A DNA stretch of 64,000 nucleotides, from NCBI RefSeq assembly GCF_004297125.1, contig NZ_SCVD01000040.1, positions 186,001 to 250,000 of the forward strand, given 5' to 3'. Of the stretch, positions 45,115-55,480 are shown one piece after another. Position 1 is the stretch's first letter. Every line of letters begins with the position of its first letter. Position numbers and translations under genes: made by a program. The notes below the pieces were generated by a model. It did not search any database. It was not told where the DNA came from and saw nothing but the letters and a program-made list of their open reading frames with translations. Origin of the DNA: Phenylobacterium sp. (lineage in GTDB: Bacteria; Pseudomonadota; Alphaproteobacteria; Caulobacterales; Caulobacteraceae).

Positions 45115-46188
45115 ATGCTGACCAAGGGCGATGACTACCCGATCCACCAGACTCCGGAGCCCATCGCCTATGCGGGGTCGGACCGGAATTTCTACGACCG
45201 CTATTTCTTCAACGCCTACTCGGCCGACGGCTCGGCCTTCGTGGCGGTGGCCTACGGGGTCTATCCGGCGCTGAACGTGGCCGACGCCCACATCGCCATC
45301 GTCAAGGACGGCAAGGAGCGCTGCCTGCACGCCTCGCGCGTGCTGGGCCTGGAGCGGATGGACCTTCAGGTCGGGCCGATCGGCATCGACATCCTGGAGC
45401 CGCTGCAGAAGCTGAAGGTGACGGTGGCCAGGACCGAGGGGATCGCCGGCGAGATCGTCTTCGAGGGCCGCGCCTTCCCGATCGAGGAGCCGCGCTTCGT
45501 CAAGCGCAACGGCCCACGCCTGTTCATGGACTACACCCGCCTGACCCAGAACGTGCGGGCCTCGGGCTGGCTGGAGGTGGACGGCGAGCGGATCGAAGTC
45601 TCGGGCTGGGTCGGCACCCGCGACCGGTCCTGGGGCATCCGGCCGGTGGGCGCGCCCGATCCGCAGCCGACGCCGGGCGCCGGGATCACCGGCTTCTTCT
45701 GGCAGTGGTCGCCGCTGAACTTCGCGGACCGCTCGGTCTATTTCCACATCAACGCCGATCCGGACGGCAAGCCCTGGAACACCCGCGCGGTGATCCTGGA
45801 GGACGGCGCGGGGCCGGAGGGCGGCTATCACACCGACGCGGCCACCATGGCCACCGAGCTCATCCCCGGCACCCGGCACGCCAGAGGCGGGGTGCTGACC
45901 ATCCCGATGGAACAGGGCGCGGCGACGGTGAAGATCGAGCCGGTGGCGACGTTCCTGATGCGCGGCATCGGCTACGGCGGCGAGTGGCGGCACGGGGCGC
46001 TGAAGGGCGAGCTGGCCGTGGCGCGCGAGGACTTCGATTGCGAGACCTTCGACCCCAACGACCCGGGCAACCTGCACATCCAGGCGATCAGCCGGGCGAC
46101 CCTGTCGGTTCCCGGCCAGGAGGACCAGCAGGGGGTGGGCGTGTTCGAACAGCTGATCCTGGGGCCCTATCGGCCGCTCGGCTTCTAG
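45115..46188 (+). CDS. DUF7064/AttH-like beta-rich protein
   Basis: 357 residues, no signal peptide. Two beta-rich halves with YDRYFFNAYSADGSAFVAVAYG near the start and SGWVGTRDRSWGIRPVG plus FFWQWSPLNFADRSVYFH in the middle. The W-G-x-R-x-x-x-W pattern resembles lipocalin-like AttH/CrtC-type and DUF7064 proteins found near P450 and lipid genes. Assigned from pattern memory, so the family name is tentative. It shares a divergent promoter region of 100 bases with the P450. Its stop abuts the stop of the convergent Tad gene. Confidence 0.6.
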   Translation: MLTKGDDYPIHQTPEPIAYAGSDRNFYDRYFFNAYSADGSAFVAVAYGVYPALNVADAHIAIVKDGKERCLHASRVLGLERMDLQVGPIGIDILEPLQKLKVTVARTEGIAGEIVFEGRAFPIEEPRFVKRNGPRLFMDYTRLTQNVRASGWLEVDGERIEVSGWVGTRDRSWGIRPVGAPDPQPTPGAGITGFFWQWSPLNFADRSVYFHINADPDGKPWNTRAVILEDGAGPEGGYHTDAATMATELIPGTRHARGGVLTIPMEQGAATVKIEPVATFLMRGIGYGGEWRHGALKGELAVAREDFDCETFDPNDPGNLHIQAISRATLSVPGQEDQQGVGVFEQLILGPYRPLGF

Positions 46189-47151
46189 CTAGCCGTTGGC
46201 CATTATCCTCATCACGCGGACGATGGCCGGCAGCATCAGGGAGCCCAGCAGCGCCGGGAAGATGAAGAGGATCAGCGGGACGGTCAGCTTGGCCGAGAGG
46301 CCCAGCGCCTTTTCCTCGGCGCGCAGCATGCGCTTCACCCGCATGTCGGCGGAGAACACCGAGAGCGTCTCGCCCAGGCTGGTGCCCATGTCCTCGGCCT
46401 GGCGCAGCATGGTGGCCAGGGCGCGGGCGTCCTCGATCCCCAGCCGCTCGGCGAAGGCGGTCCAGGCGTCCTTCCGCGCGCGGCCGGCGCGCAGTTCCAG
46501 GACCAGGAAACGCAGGTGGACCGTGAGGTTCGGGTAGCGGCGCTCCAGCTCCTCGGTCACCCGCGTCACCGCGGCGTCCAGCGACAGGCCGGCCTCGACC
46601 GAGGCCACCAGCAGGTCGAGCAGGTCGGGGAAGCCCTCGGAATACTCGCGCTCGCGCGTGGTCTTTCGGCTGTCCAGCACCTTGTCGGGGCCATAGAGCG
46701 CGACCAGCGAGACGGCCACGGCCATGGCCAGGGCGCCCAGGTTCCCGCCCTTGTGGTTGATCATCATCGGCAGGACGAGGATCACGGCCACGGTCGCCAG
46801 CGCCAGCGCCACGGCCTTCACGCCCAGGAAGATCACCGGGGCTTCCCGGCTGTAGAAGCCCGCCTGCGTCAGCCGTGAGCGCAGCACCGAGACCTTCGCC
46901 GGGTCGCGGACCGCGCTCTGCTGGCCCAGCCGGCGTACGGTCGAGAGGACCTGGGCGACGACGACGCCGCCGGTCTTCTCCACCAGGGGCTCGGCGCGGG
47001 ACCGGCCCCCCGAACCCGTCGCGGCGCCCGACAGGCGGCTGCGACGCAGCGAACGGACCCGAAGTTCGCCGGCGCCCACGATGGCCAGGCCGCCGAGCGC
47101 GCCCACGGTGAGCACCAGGCCCACCACATAGATGATGGTTTCGAGATTCAT
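46189..47151 (-). CDS. cpaH: Tad pilus inner-membrane protein TadC/CpaH
   Basis: 320 residues. Type II secretion GspF-like membrane protein: N-terminal helix (1-25), central helices (RKTT-preceded pair near 105-150), the F-domain FPDLLDLLVASVEAGLSLDAAV, EDMGTSLGETL and a C-terminal helix pair. This is the second of two platform proteins for Tad pili. It is the last gene of the cpaB-C-E-F-G-H run and lies four bases after cpaG. Its stop codon (TAG) abuts that of the convergent DUF7064-like gene (TAGCTA). Confidence 0.9.
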   Translation of the reverse strand: MNLETIIYVVGLVLTVGALGGLAIVGAGELRVRSLRRSRLSGAATGSGGRSRAEPLVEKTGGVVVAQVLSTVRRLGQQSAVRDPAKVSVLRSRLTQAGFYSREAPVIFLGVKAVALALATVAVILVLPMMINHKGGNLGALAMAVAVSLVALYGPDKVLDSRKTTREREYSEGFPDLLDLLVASVEAGLSLDAAVTRVTEELERRYPNLTVHLRFLVLELRAGRARKDAWTAFAERLGIEDARALATMLRQAEDMGTSLGETLSVFSADMRVKRMLRAEEKALGLSAKLTVPLILFIFPALLGSLMLPAIVRVMRIMANG

Positions 47152-47155
47152 CGGG

Positions 47156-48115
47156 TCAGACCCGCATGTCGATCATGCGCCGCATGATCATGTTGCCCAG
47201 GAAGACCCAGAAGCCGAGGCCGGCGAGGCTCCATCGCACCACCGGCTCGTCGATCACGTCGCCATAGAACTTGGGCGAAATCACCAGAATCGCGCCCAGG
47301 GCCACGAACGGCGCCGCGGTCAGGATCATCGCCGAAGCGCGGCCTTCCGACGAGGCCGCCTTGATCTTCAGGCGCATCTTGTGGCGTTCGCGCACGGTGT
47401 TGGCGTTGAGCTTCAGCAGGCCGGTGAGGTTCCCGCCCGTCTTCTCCTGCAGCCGCACGGTGGCGGCGAAGAGGTCGATGTCCGCATGCTGGCACCGCTC
47501 GGACATCCGCTCGACGGCCTGCTCCAGGGTGGCGCCATAGGCGATCTCGTCGGCGGCCATGCCGAACTCGGTGCCGATGGGGTCGCTCATCTCGCGTCCC
47601 ACGAGGGTGACCGCGGTGGGCACCGGGTGGCCCGCCTCGAGCGAGCGGACGATGATGTCCAGGGCCTGCGGAAGCTGGTGCCCCAGGGCGGTGTTGCGCT
47701 TCCCCGCCTTGATCTTCAGGAAGCCCAACGGAACGATGACGCCGCCCAGGAGCGCGCCGCCGGCCAGGCCGATCGGCGTCCGCGTCAGAAGACCCAGGCC
47801 CACGCCGCCGACGATCGTGGCGGCCGCCACGTACATCAGCCACTTCCGCTGGTCGTAGGGCAGGCCCGAGGCGACGATGAGGCTGGAGAGCCAACGCAGG
47901 CTCTGCGAGCGCGACCCCGAGGCGGTCAGGCCGCGCTGCTTGCGCAACTCCACCACCAGGGCCGAGACGCCTTCGACCTTCTCGCCCACCCTCAGACGCT
48001 GGTTCAGCTTGCGCTTCTGCGTGGCGACCGACAGCACGCCGGTCAGGCCCTGCACCAGTGCGAACACGGCGGCGCCGATCATCACCATCACGATGGTCTT
48101 GGCGTCGATCTCCAT
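47156..48115 (-). CDS. cpaG: Tad pilus inner-membrane protein TadB/CpaG
   Basis: 319 residues. Same GspF-like family as the following gene: N-terminal helix, two central helices near 90-135, then QALDIIVRSLEAGHPVPTAV and RLQEKTGGNLTGLLKLNANTVRERH, and a C-terminal helix pair. The partner platform protein of TadC/CpaH. It lies three bases after cpaF, in one operon. Confidence 0.92.
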   Translation of the reverse strand: MEIDAKTIVMVMIGAAVFALVQGLTGVLSVATQKRKLNQRLRVGEKVEGVSALVVELRKQRGLTASGSRSQSLRWLSSLIVASGLPYDQRKWLMYVAAATIVGGVGLGLLTRTPIGLAGGALLGGVIVPLGFLKIKAGKRNTALGHQLPQALDIIVRSLEAGHPVPTAVTLVGREMSDPIGTEFGMAADEIAYGATLEQAVERMSERCQHADIDLFAATVRLQEKTGGNLTGLLKLNANTVRERHKMRLKIKAASSEGRASAMILTAAPFVALGAILVISPKFYGDVIDEPVVRWSLAGLGFWVFLGNMIMRRMIDMRV

Positions 48116-48118
48116 CGT

Positions 48119-49512
<1,394 letters not shown>

Positions 49513-49513
<1 letters not shown>

Positions 49514-50709
49514 CAGGCGGCCTTTGCGGAGGCGTCACGCCGCGGCGGCTGCGCGGCCAGTCGTTCGACGAGGGTCTGGACGTCCTTGACGATCTTCGAT
49601 TTCGGCCGGTGCTGGGCGATGGGGCCGCCCAGGTTGGCGGAGGCCGCGGCGGCCTCCCAGTCGGAGCTGACGCCGGCCTCGGCCTTGCGCTGCAGCGCCT
49701 TCTCGGCCTCGGTCATGGAGGGCGCCGGGCCGAACATGCGGCTGGCCAGGCGGTTCAGCACGATGCGCGGGCGCAGCCCGGTCGACAGGCCGTCCTCGAT
49801 CTCGTCGGAATAGGCGCGGGCCGCCAGCAGGGCCGGCACCGTCAGTTCGGAGATCACCAGCACCTCGTCGCAGCCCGACAGGGCGTCCAGGGTCCACGAC
49901 CGGCGGTGACGCGGCAGGTCCAGGATCACGTACTCGTAGACCTCGCACGCCACCTCCAGCATCCGCAGCACCGCGTCGCGGCCCACGGCGTCGAAGGCCG
50001 TCGGGTCGCGGACGCCGGCCATCAGGTCGAGGCCCTTGGAGACCGGGGTCACGAACGCCTGCAGCATGGCCGCGTCGATCCGGTCGGCGGCGTGGCCGAA
50101 GTCGGCGAGGCGGGTGGTGGGCGCGCAGCCCAGATAGGCGGCGGCCGCGCCGTCCGCGAGGTTCAGGTCGACCAGGCAGACCGACTTGTCCTTGCCGCCC
50201 TGCACGGCGAGGGCGTGGGCGATCTCGATGGCGATGGTCGTGGCGCCGGCGCCGCCGACGGCGCCGGTGACGCCCCAGCAGCGCGACGCCGACTCGGAGG
50301 GCGCCGCCGCCACGGGCTGGGCTTCGGCCAGCAGGGCCAGGACGGCCGCCTTCAGATCCTCGGGCGTGTAGGGCGCTTCCAGGATGTCGGCCGACTCGAG
50401 CCTGAGCAGGTTGCGCACCAGGCCGGCGGGCAGGCTTTCGCCCAGCATCAGCACCGGGGGCGCGGCGCGCAGCGCCGAGAGCGCCTTGACGCAGGCGGCC
50501 AGCGCCGGCGCATCCCACGCGTCGGCGTCGATCAGCACCAGGTCGACGGCGCCGGGCGGCAGGTTCTCCAGGCTGGAGGCCGAGCCCATCTCGAACGCCG
50601 CCCCGGCCAAGGGTCCGTCGGCCAGCGCGCGCAGGCTGGCGCCGAGGGCCAGGATGCGGCGGCCCAGGATCAGGTCGGCGGAAACGGAGGCGGACTTCGA
50701 ACGCAGCAT
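49513..50709 (-). CDS. cpaE: Tad pilus localisation ATPase CpaE/TadZ
   Basis: 398 residues. An N-terminal receiver-like domain (about 30-130, without the phospho-acceptor constellation) is followed by a MinD/ParA-like ATPase: a deviant Walker A GAVGGAGATTIA, LVDLNLADG and VILDLPRHRRSWTLDAL. TadZ/CpaE directs the pilus machine to the pole. It starts eight bases after the cpaC stop, leaving no room for the cpaD gene usually found between them. Confidence 0.9.
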
Positions 50710-50717
50710 TGGACTCT

Positions 50718-52061
50718 TCACTTGACCGGGGCGCCTTTGCCGTCGTCCCGCGGCAGGGACTTGTCGAGCGCGGCGCCGTTGAGGAACAGGTCCTTGGCGG
50801 ACGGCTCCTTGCCCGGCAGGGAGTCCACCGCCTTGACCTGGCGGTCGGCGGGCGTGGAGAGCCGGGGCGTGACGAGGATCAGCAGCTCGCTCTCGGCGCG
50901 CTTCCAGCGGGCCGAGCGGAACAGCGCGCCCAGCACCGGCAGGTTGCCCAGGCCGGGCAGCTGCTGCACGCCGTTCTCGTAGTTGTGCTGGAACAGGCCG
51001 GCCATGGCGAAGGTGTCGCCGGGCCGCAGTTCCAGGGTGGTCGCCGCGCGGCGCACGGTGAGGGCGGGAATGACCAGGCCGTTGATGGTCAGCGAGTTGT
51101 TGAAGTCGAGCTGGCTGACCTCGGGTTCCACGTTCAGCCGGATCCACCCGTTGTCCTGAACATTCGGCGTGAAGTTGAGCTTGACGCCATAGGGGCGGAA
51201 CTCGATCGCGACCTTGCCCAGGTCGGCGGGCACCGGGAACGGGAATTCGCCGCCGGCCAGGAAGCTGGCCTTCTGGCCCGAGATGGCCACCAGGTTCGGC
51301 CGCGCCAGGGTGCGCAGGGCGCCCTTCTCCTCCAGCGCGACGAGCTGGCCCTCGAGGTTCAGGCCGCCGATCGTGCCGCGGCCGGCGACGAGGCCATGGG
51401 GCGAGTTCGCTCCGACCAGGCCCTGGCCGGTGATCAGGGCGAAGTTGTCGCTGATGGCGCTGATGTTGATGCCCATGTCCTGCAGGGCGGAACGGCTGGC
51501 CTCGAGGATGCGCACCTCCAGGATCACCTGCTGGGAGTTCTGGATGGTGAGGCGCGAGATGACCGCCTCCGGGGCGTATTTCTCGGCGATCTTCTCGGCG
51601 CTGCCCTGGACTCCGGAGTTGGAGATCTCGCCGGTCAGCATCAGCACCTCGCCCAGGTTGCGCACCCGGATGGGTTCGCTCGGGAAGGCGGCCGTCAGGT
51701 CCTGTTGCAGGCCTTCGGCGTCGTAGCCGACGCGGATATCGATCACTTCCGAGAGCTGTCCGCGGCGGCTGTAGACCAGCATGTTGGTCGAGCCGAACTC
51801 GATGCCCTGGACGTAGAAGCTGGACTCCGACGTCGCCGTGACCTTGGCGATCTCGGGCTGGGCGATGACGATCCGCGACGCCGGGCCCGGCAGGCGGAAC
51901 TGCAGGGACTTGTCGCGCGGCACGTGGATCGTGCGGCGCATCACCGGCTCGCTGGCCAGCGTCTGCGCAGCGGCCGGCGTCACGGTGACCCCGGCCGCGG
52001 CCAGGAACAGCCCCACCAGGGCGCTGAGGACGGTGCGGGAGATGCTCGACATGGCGGTCAT
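50718..52061 (-). CDS. cpaC: Tad pilus secretin CpaC/RcpA
   Basis: 447 residues. Signal peptide (about 1-32, ending AAAQ), a BON/N-domain-like pilus secretin N-terminus (PVMRRTIHVPRDKSLQFRLP), then the secretin domain with VILEVRILEASRSALQDMG, LARPNLVAISGQKASFLAGGEFPFPVP and the C-terminal LPGLGNLPVLGALFRSARWKR and LLILVTPRL blocks. It forms the outer-membrane channel of the Tad pilus. Four bases separate it from cpaB. Confidence 0.93.
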   Translation of the reverse strand: MTAMSSISRTVLSALVGLFLAAAGVTVTPAAAQTLASEPVMRRTIHVPRDKSLQFRLPGPASRIVIAQPEIAKVTATSESSFYVQGIEFGSTNMLVYSRRGQLSEVIDIRVGYDAEGLQQDLTAAFPSEPIRVRNLGEVLMLTGEISNSGVQGSAEKIAEKYAPEAVISRLTIQNSQQVILEVRILEASRSALQDMGINISAISDNFALITGQGLVGANSPHGLVAGRGTIGGLNLEGQLVALEEKGALRTLARPNLVAISGQKASFLAGGEFPFPVPADLGKVAIEFRPYGVKLNFTPNVQDNGWIRLNVEPEVSQLDFNNSLTINGLVIPALTVRRAATTLELRPGDTFAMAGLFQHNYENGVQQLPGLGNLPVLGALFRSARWKRAESELLILVTPRLSTPADRQVKAVDSLPGKEPSAKDLFLNGAALDKSLPRDDGKGAPVK

Positions 52062-52065
52062 GGTC

Positions 52066-52959
52066 TCAGCTCGTCGCGGTGGCGGCGGATTGCGCGGGCG
52101 CCGGCGGCGCTGCGGAGCGTTTCGAGGCCGGGCGGGAACGCTTGGCCGGCTCGCCTTCGATGATCAGGATGGCGGAGTAGGTCCGCGCAGGGCCGCGGGC
52201 GCCGCTCGCGGCCGGACGACCGCCTCCCAGGAAGTCGGCCGTGCGAAGCGGCGGCGCCTTGGCGATCTCGGCGGCGCCGTTGCGGCGCAGCGCCAGCGAC
52301 AGTTCGCCCAGGCTGGAGGCGATCGACAGCTTCTGGGAGTCCTCGACCGAGACCTCGATGGTCGCGGTGTTGGGGCTCGCCGGCTTGTTGGAGGTGGGGT
52401 CGGCGTTGAGGTCTACCCCGAGGACGCGGACGTTCTGGACCACGACGTAGGAGATGTAGTTGCGCTGTTCGCCACCGGGCGTCAGGTCGCGCATCAGCAC
52501 CACGTCGACGTGGTCGCCGGGCAGGGCGTGGCCGCCGACGCCCGAGGCGTCGTTCACCTTCAGGGTGTAGGCGCGCATGCCGTCGGTGATCTCGGCGGCG
52601 ACCGACGGCCGCGCGCCGGGGCCGGACAGCTTGGCCGGCAGCAGCGCTTCGCGCGACGCGAGGGGGACCAGCACCACCGGGGCGCCGCCGCGGTCGGCCG
52701 CCAGGGCCTGGGCGACGGTCGTGAACGAGCCTTCGGGGATCGCGTTGGTCGGAACCTTGATCACCGTCAGCATGCCGGCGTCGAGTTTCTCGCCGTACTT
52801 GAGGGCGCGGGACGCCACCACCACGGGCTCGCCCTTGGCTTCGATGCGGAGCGGGGTCTTCGAGGCGGACGCGTTGGGCAACGCGATCTTGGCGACGAAG
52901 AGAGCTCCAAGCCCCAGGACCGCCGAAGCGGCGAGGCTGACGATGGTTACGACGCGCAT
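52066..52959 (-). CDS. cpaB: Tad pilus assembly protein CpaB/RcpC
   Basis: 297 residues. Membrane anchor (6-26), SAF domain (about 45-110; VVVASRALKYGEKLDAGMLTVIKVP), then the RcpC domain with YTLKVNDASGVGGHALPGDHVDVVLM and VVVQNVRVLGVD, and a Pro/Ala/Ser-rich end. First gene of the visible Tad operon. cpaA (prepilin peptidase) and the pilA pilin, which usually precede it, are not in this window; a divergent aldo/keto reductase lies upstream instead. Confidence 0.92.
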   Translation of the reverse strand: MRVVTIVSLAASAVLGLGALFVAKIALPNASASKTPLRIEAKGEPVVVASRALKYGEKLDAGMLTVIKVPTNAIPEGSFTTVAQALAADRGGAPVVLVPLASREALLPAKLSGPGARPSVAAEITDGMRAYTLKVNDASGVGGHALPGDHVDVVLMRDLTPGGEQRNYISYVVVQNVRVLGVDLNADPTSNKPASPNTATIEVSVEDSQKLSIASSLGELSLALRRNGAAEIAKAPPLRTADFLGGGRPAASGARGPARTYSAILIIEGEPAKRSRPASKRSAAPPAPAQSAATATS

Positions 52960-53141
52960 GCGCTGGACCTGGCCCGTAAATCTCTAGTTATCTCGGCACG
53001 TTAACGACGTCCGCCTTGCGATATCCTCAACGCGTTAGGTGAATGGCGCGGTAGGGATTGTGGCGAAGCGACGCTATCCGCTGGCCTGCGGCCGCGGCGC
53101 GGGGCTAGGTTCCGCGCCGGAGAACGGACGGAGATGGCCGG

Positions 53142-54071
53142 ATGAAGGTGCGCAGGCTCGGGAATTCGGGGCTCAAGGTCAGCGTGGTCGGCCTGGGCTG
53201 CAACAACTTCGGCATGCGCATCGACGCGGCCCAGACGCAGGCCGTGGTCGACGCGGCCATCGAGGCGGGGATCACCCTCTTCGACACCGCCGACGTCTAC
53301 GGCGGGACCAAGTCGGAGGAGTTCCTGGGCAAGGCGTTGGGCAAGCGGCGGCGCGAGATCGTGCTCGCCACCAAGTTCGGGATGCCGGTCGGCGGCGACC
53401 CGAAGAAGCGCGGCGGCTCGCGCAAGTGGATCATGCAGGCGGTCGAGGACAGCCTGCAGCGTCTCGGGACGGACTACATCGACCTCTACCAGCACCACCA
53501 GCCCGACGCGGACACGCCGGTCGACGAGACGCTGCGGGCGCTGGACGACCTCGTGACCCAGGGCAAGGTCCGCTACCTGGGCAACTCCAACTACACGGGC
53601 TGGCAGATCGCGGACGCCGATTGGACGGCGGCGGGCGGCAGCCGGTTCGTCTCGGCGCAGAACCTCTATTCGCTGCTGGAGCGTGACGTGGAGCGCGAGG
53701 TGCTGCCGGCCTGCGAGCATTTCGGCCTGGGCTTCCTGCCGTTCTTCCCGCTGGCCTCGGGCCTGCTGTCGGGCAAGTACAGGCGCGGCGTGGCGCCGCC
53801 GGAAGGCACGCGCCTCCAGGCCTGGGGCGCCCGCGGCGAGGCGGCCCTGAACGACGCCAACTTCGACAGGGTCGAGGCGCTGGAGGCCTGGGCGAAGGAA
53901 CGCGGCCACACGATCCTGGAACTGGCGTTCGCCTGGCTGCTGGGCCACCCGGTGGTGTCCTCGGTGATCGCCGGCGCCACCACGCCCGAACAGGTGCGGA
54001 CCAACGCCGCCACCGCCGAATGGCGCCTGACGCCGGAAGAGGTCGAAGAGGTCGGCAAGCTGGTGGGCTGA
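53142..54071 (+). CDS. Aldo/keto reductase
   Basis: 309 residues, (beta/alpha)8 barrel. Catalytic tetrad D48, Y53, K78 and H118/H119 in FDTADVYGG, VLATKFG and LYQHHQPD; NADP-binding C-terminal SVIAGATTPEQV. Intact and of standard length. Divergent from the Tad genes. Close relatives act on a wide range of aldehydes or ketones; no substrate is indicated by the context. Confidence 0.92.
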   Translation: MKVRRLGNSGLKVSVVGLGCNNFGMRIDAAQTQAVVDAAIEAGITLFDTADVYGGTKSEEFLGKALGKRRREIVLATKFGMPVGGDPKKRGGSRKWIMQAVEDSLQRLGTDYIDLYQHHQPDADTPVDETLRALDDLVTQGKVRYLGNSNYTGWQIADADWTAAGGSRFVSAQNLYSLLERDVEREVLPACEHFGLGFLPFFPLASGLLSGKYRRGVAPPEGTRLQAWGARGEAALNDANFDRVEALEAWAKERGHTILELAFAWLLGHPVVSSVIAGATTPEQVRTNAATAEWRLTPEEVEEVGKLVG

Positions 54072-54082
54072 CTCAGATATCT

Positions 54083-54185
54083 TCATCCCCGCGCATGCGG
54101 GGACCCAGACTTGCCTTCCGCAGGGCGATGGGCGGCTAGAGACGCTGGCAAGAACAGCCTGGGTCCCCGCATGCGCAGGGATGAG
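54083..54185. repeat. Inverted pair of REP-like palindromes
   Basis: TTCATCCCCGCGCATGCGG at 54082-54100 continues as GGACCCAG, and its near-exact reverse complement (CTGGGTCCCCGCATGCG, then CAGGGATGAG) occupies 54159-54185, differing at about two positions over 27. Each unit also contains a palindromic GCGCATGCGG core. This is a dispersed intergenic repeat pair; it may act as a terminator between the aldo/keto reductase and CoA-transferase genes. Confidence 0.7.
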
Positions 54186-54196
54186 CGGAGCTTTAA

Positions 54197-55411
54197 ATGT
54201 ACGACCTGCTGAAAGGCCTCCGCGTTGTGGAGGGCTCGGCCTTCGTGGCCGCGCCGACCTGCGGCCTCTACCTGGCCCAGATGGGCGCTGAGGTGATCCG
54301 GTTCGACAACATCGGCGGGGGGCCGGACTTCCGCCGCTGGCCGCTCGCCGAGAACGGGTCGAGCCTCTATTGGGAAGGCCTGAACAAGGGCAAGAAGTCG
54401 ATCGCCATCGACCTTTCCAGCCCCGAGGGCCGGGAGATCGCCCAGCGGCTGGCGGCCGCGCCGGGCGACGACGGCGGGCTCTTCGTCACCAACTTCCCGG
54501 TGGACGGCTTCCTTTCGTACGAGAAGCTGCGGGCGTTGCGGGACGACCTGATCTGCGTCCGCGTCATGGGCTGGGCGGACGGGTCCCAGGGCATGGACTA
54601 CACGATCAACTCGGCGCTGGGCCTGCCGCTGATGACGGGGCCGGTGGGCGACGAGCGGCCGGTGAACCATGTGCTGGCCGCCTGGGACCTGCTGACCGGC
54701 GCCTACTGCGCCTTCGCCCTGGTCTCGGCCCTGCTGGCGCGGACCCGGGGACAGGGCGGGCGCGAGATCCGTGCGCCCCTGTCGGATATCGGCGCGGCCA
54801 CCATGGCCAACCTGGGCTTCACCGCCGAGACCTGGCTCAGCGGCCATCAGCGCCCGCGGATGGGCAACGACGTGTTCGGCGCCTTCGGCCGGGACTTCAC
54901 GACCAGGGACGGCCAGAAGCTGATGCTGCTGGCGATCACGCCCAAGCAGTGGAGCAAGGCGCTGGAGGCCCTGGGCATTGGCGCCGAGGCCGCCGCCCTG
55001 GAGGCCGAGCTCGGCGTCTCGTTCGCCAGGGACGAGGGGTTGCGCTTCGCCCACCGCGAGCGGCTCTACCCGCTGTTCGAGCGGGCCTTCGCCGCCAAGA
55101 CCGCCGCCGAATTGACCCCGGCGTTCGACGCGGGCGGGGTCACCTGGGGCAGCTACCAGACCCTGGAGGCGGCGCTGGACGACCCGCGGCTCTTCAAGGA
55201 CAACCCGGTTTTCCAGGCGGTGACCCACCCCAGCGGCCTGACCTATCCCGCGCCCGGCGCCATGGGCACGATCCCGCAGGACGAGCGCCGGCCCGTCGCG
55301 CCGGCGCCGAAGCTGGGCCAGCACACCGACGAGGTGCTGGCCGAGGTGCTGGGCCTGGACGGCGGGGAGATCGCGCGCCTGCACGACCGCGGCGTGGTCG
55401 CGGGCGCCTAG
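54197..55411 (+). CDS. CaiB/BaiF family (class III) CoA-transferase
   Basis: 404 residues. N-terminal CoA-binding block (MYDLLKGLRVVEGSAFVAAP, GAEVIRFDN) and the catalytic Asp at 164 (AAWDLLTGAY). GKKSIAIDLSSPEGREI is also characteristic. Expected to move CoA between carboxylic acids. GGAG six bases before the ATG. Downstream is an acyl-CoA acetyltransferase with the same orientation, so the two form a CoA-ester module. Substrates not indicated; bile-acid/carnitine-like or aromatic acids are typical for the family. Confidence 0.9.
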   Translation: MYDLLKGLRVVEGSAFVAAPTCGLYLAQMGAEVIRFDNIGGGPDFRRWPLAENGSSLYWEGLNKGKKSIAIDLSSPEGREIAQRLAAAPGDDGGLFVTNFPVDGFLSYEKLRALRDDLICVRVMGWADGSQGMDYTINSALGLPLMTGPVGDERPVNHVLAAWDLLTGAYCAFALVSALLARTRGQGGREIRAPLSDIGAATMANLGFTAETWLSGHQRPRMGNDVFGAFGRDFTTRDGQKLMLLAITPKQWSKALEALGIGAEAAALEAELGVSFARDEGLRFAHRERLYPLFERAFAAKTAAELTPAFDAGGVTWGSYQTLEAALDDPRLFKDNPVFQAVTHPSGLTYPAPGAMGTIPQDERRPVAPAPKLGQHTDEVLAEVLGLDGGEIARLHDRGVVAGA

Positions 55412-55480
55412 CACCTTCGCATAGCTGGCGCGCCCGCCGGCGAAGGGCCATCTCTGCCATCTGCATTGACGGAGGCGCAC

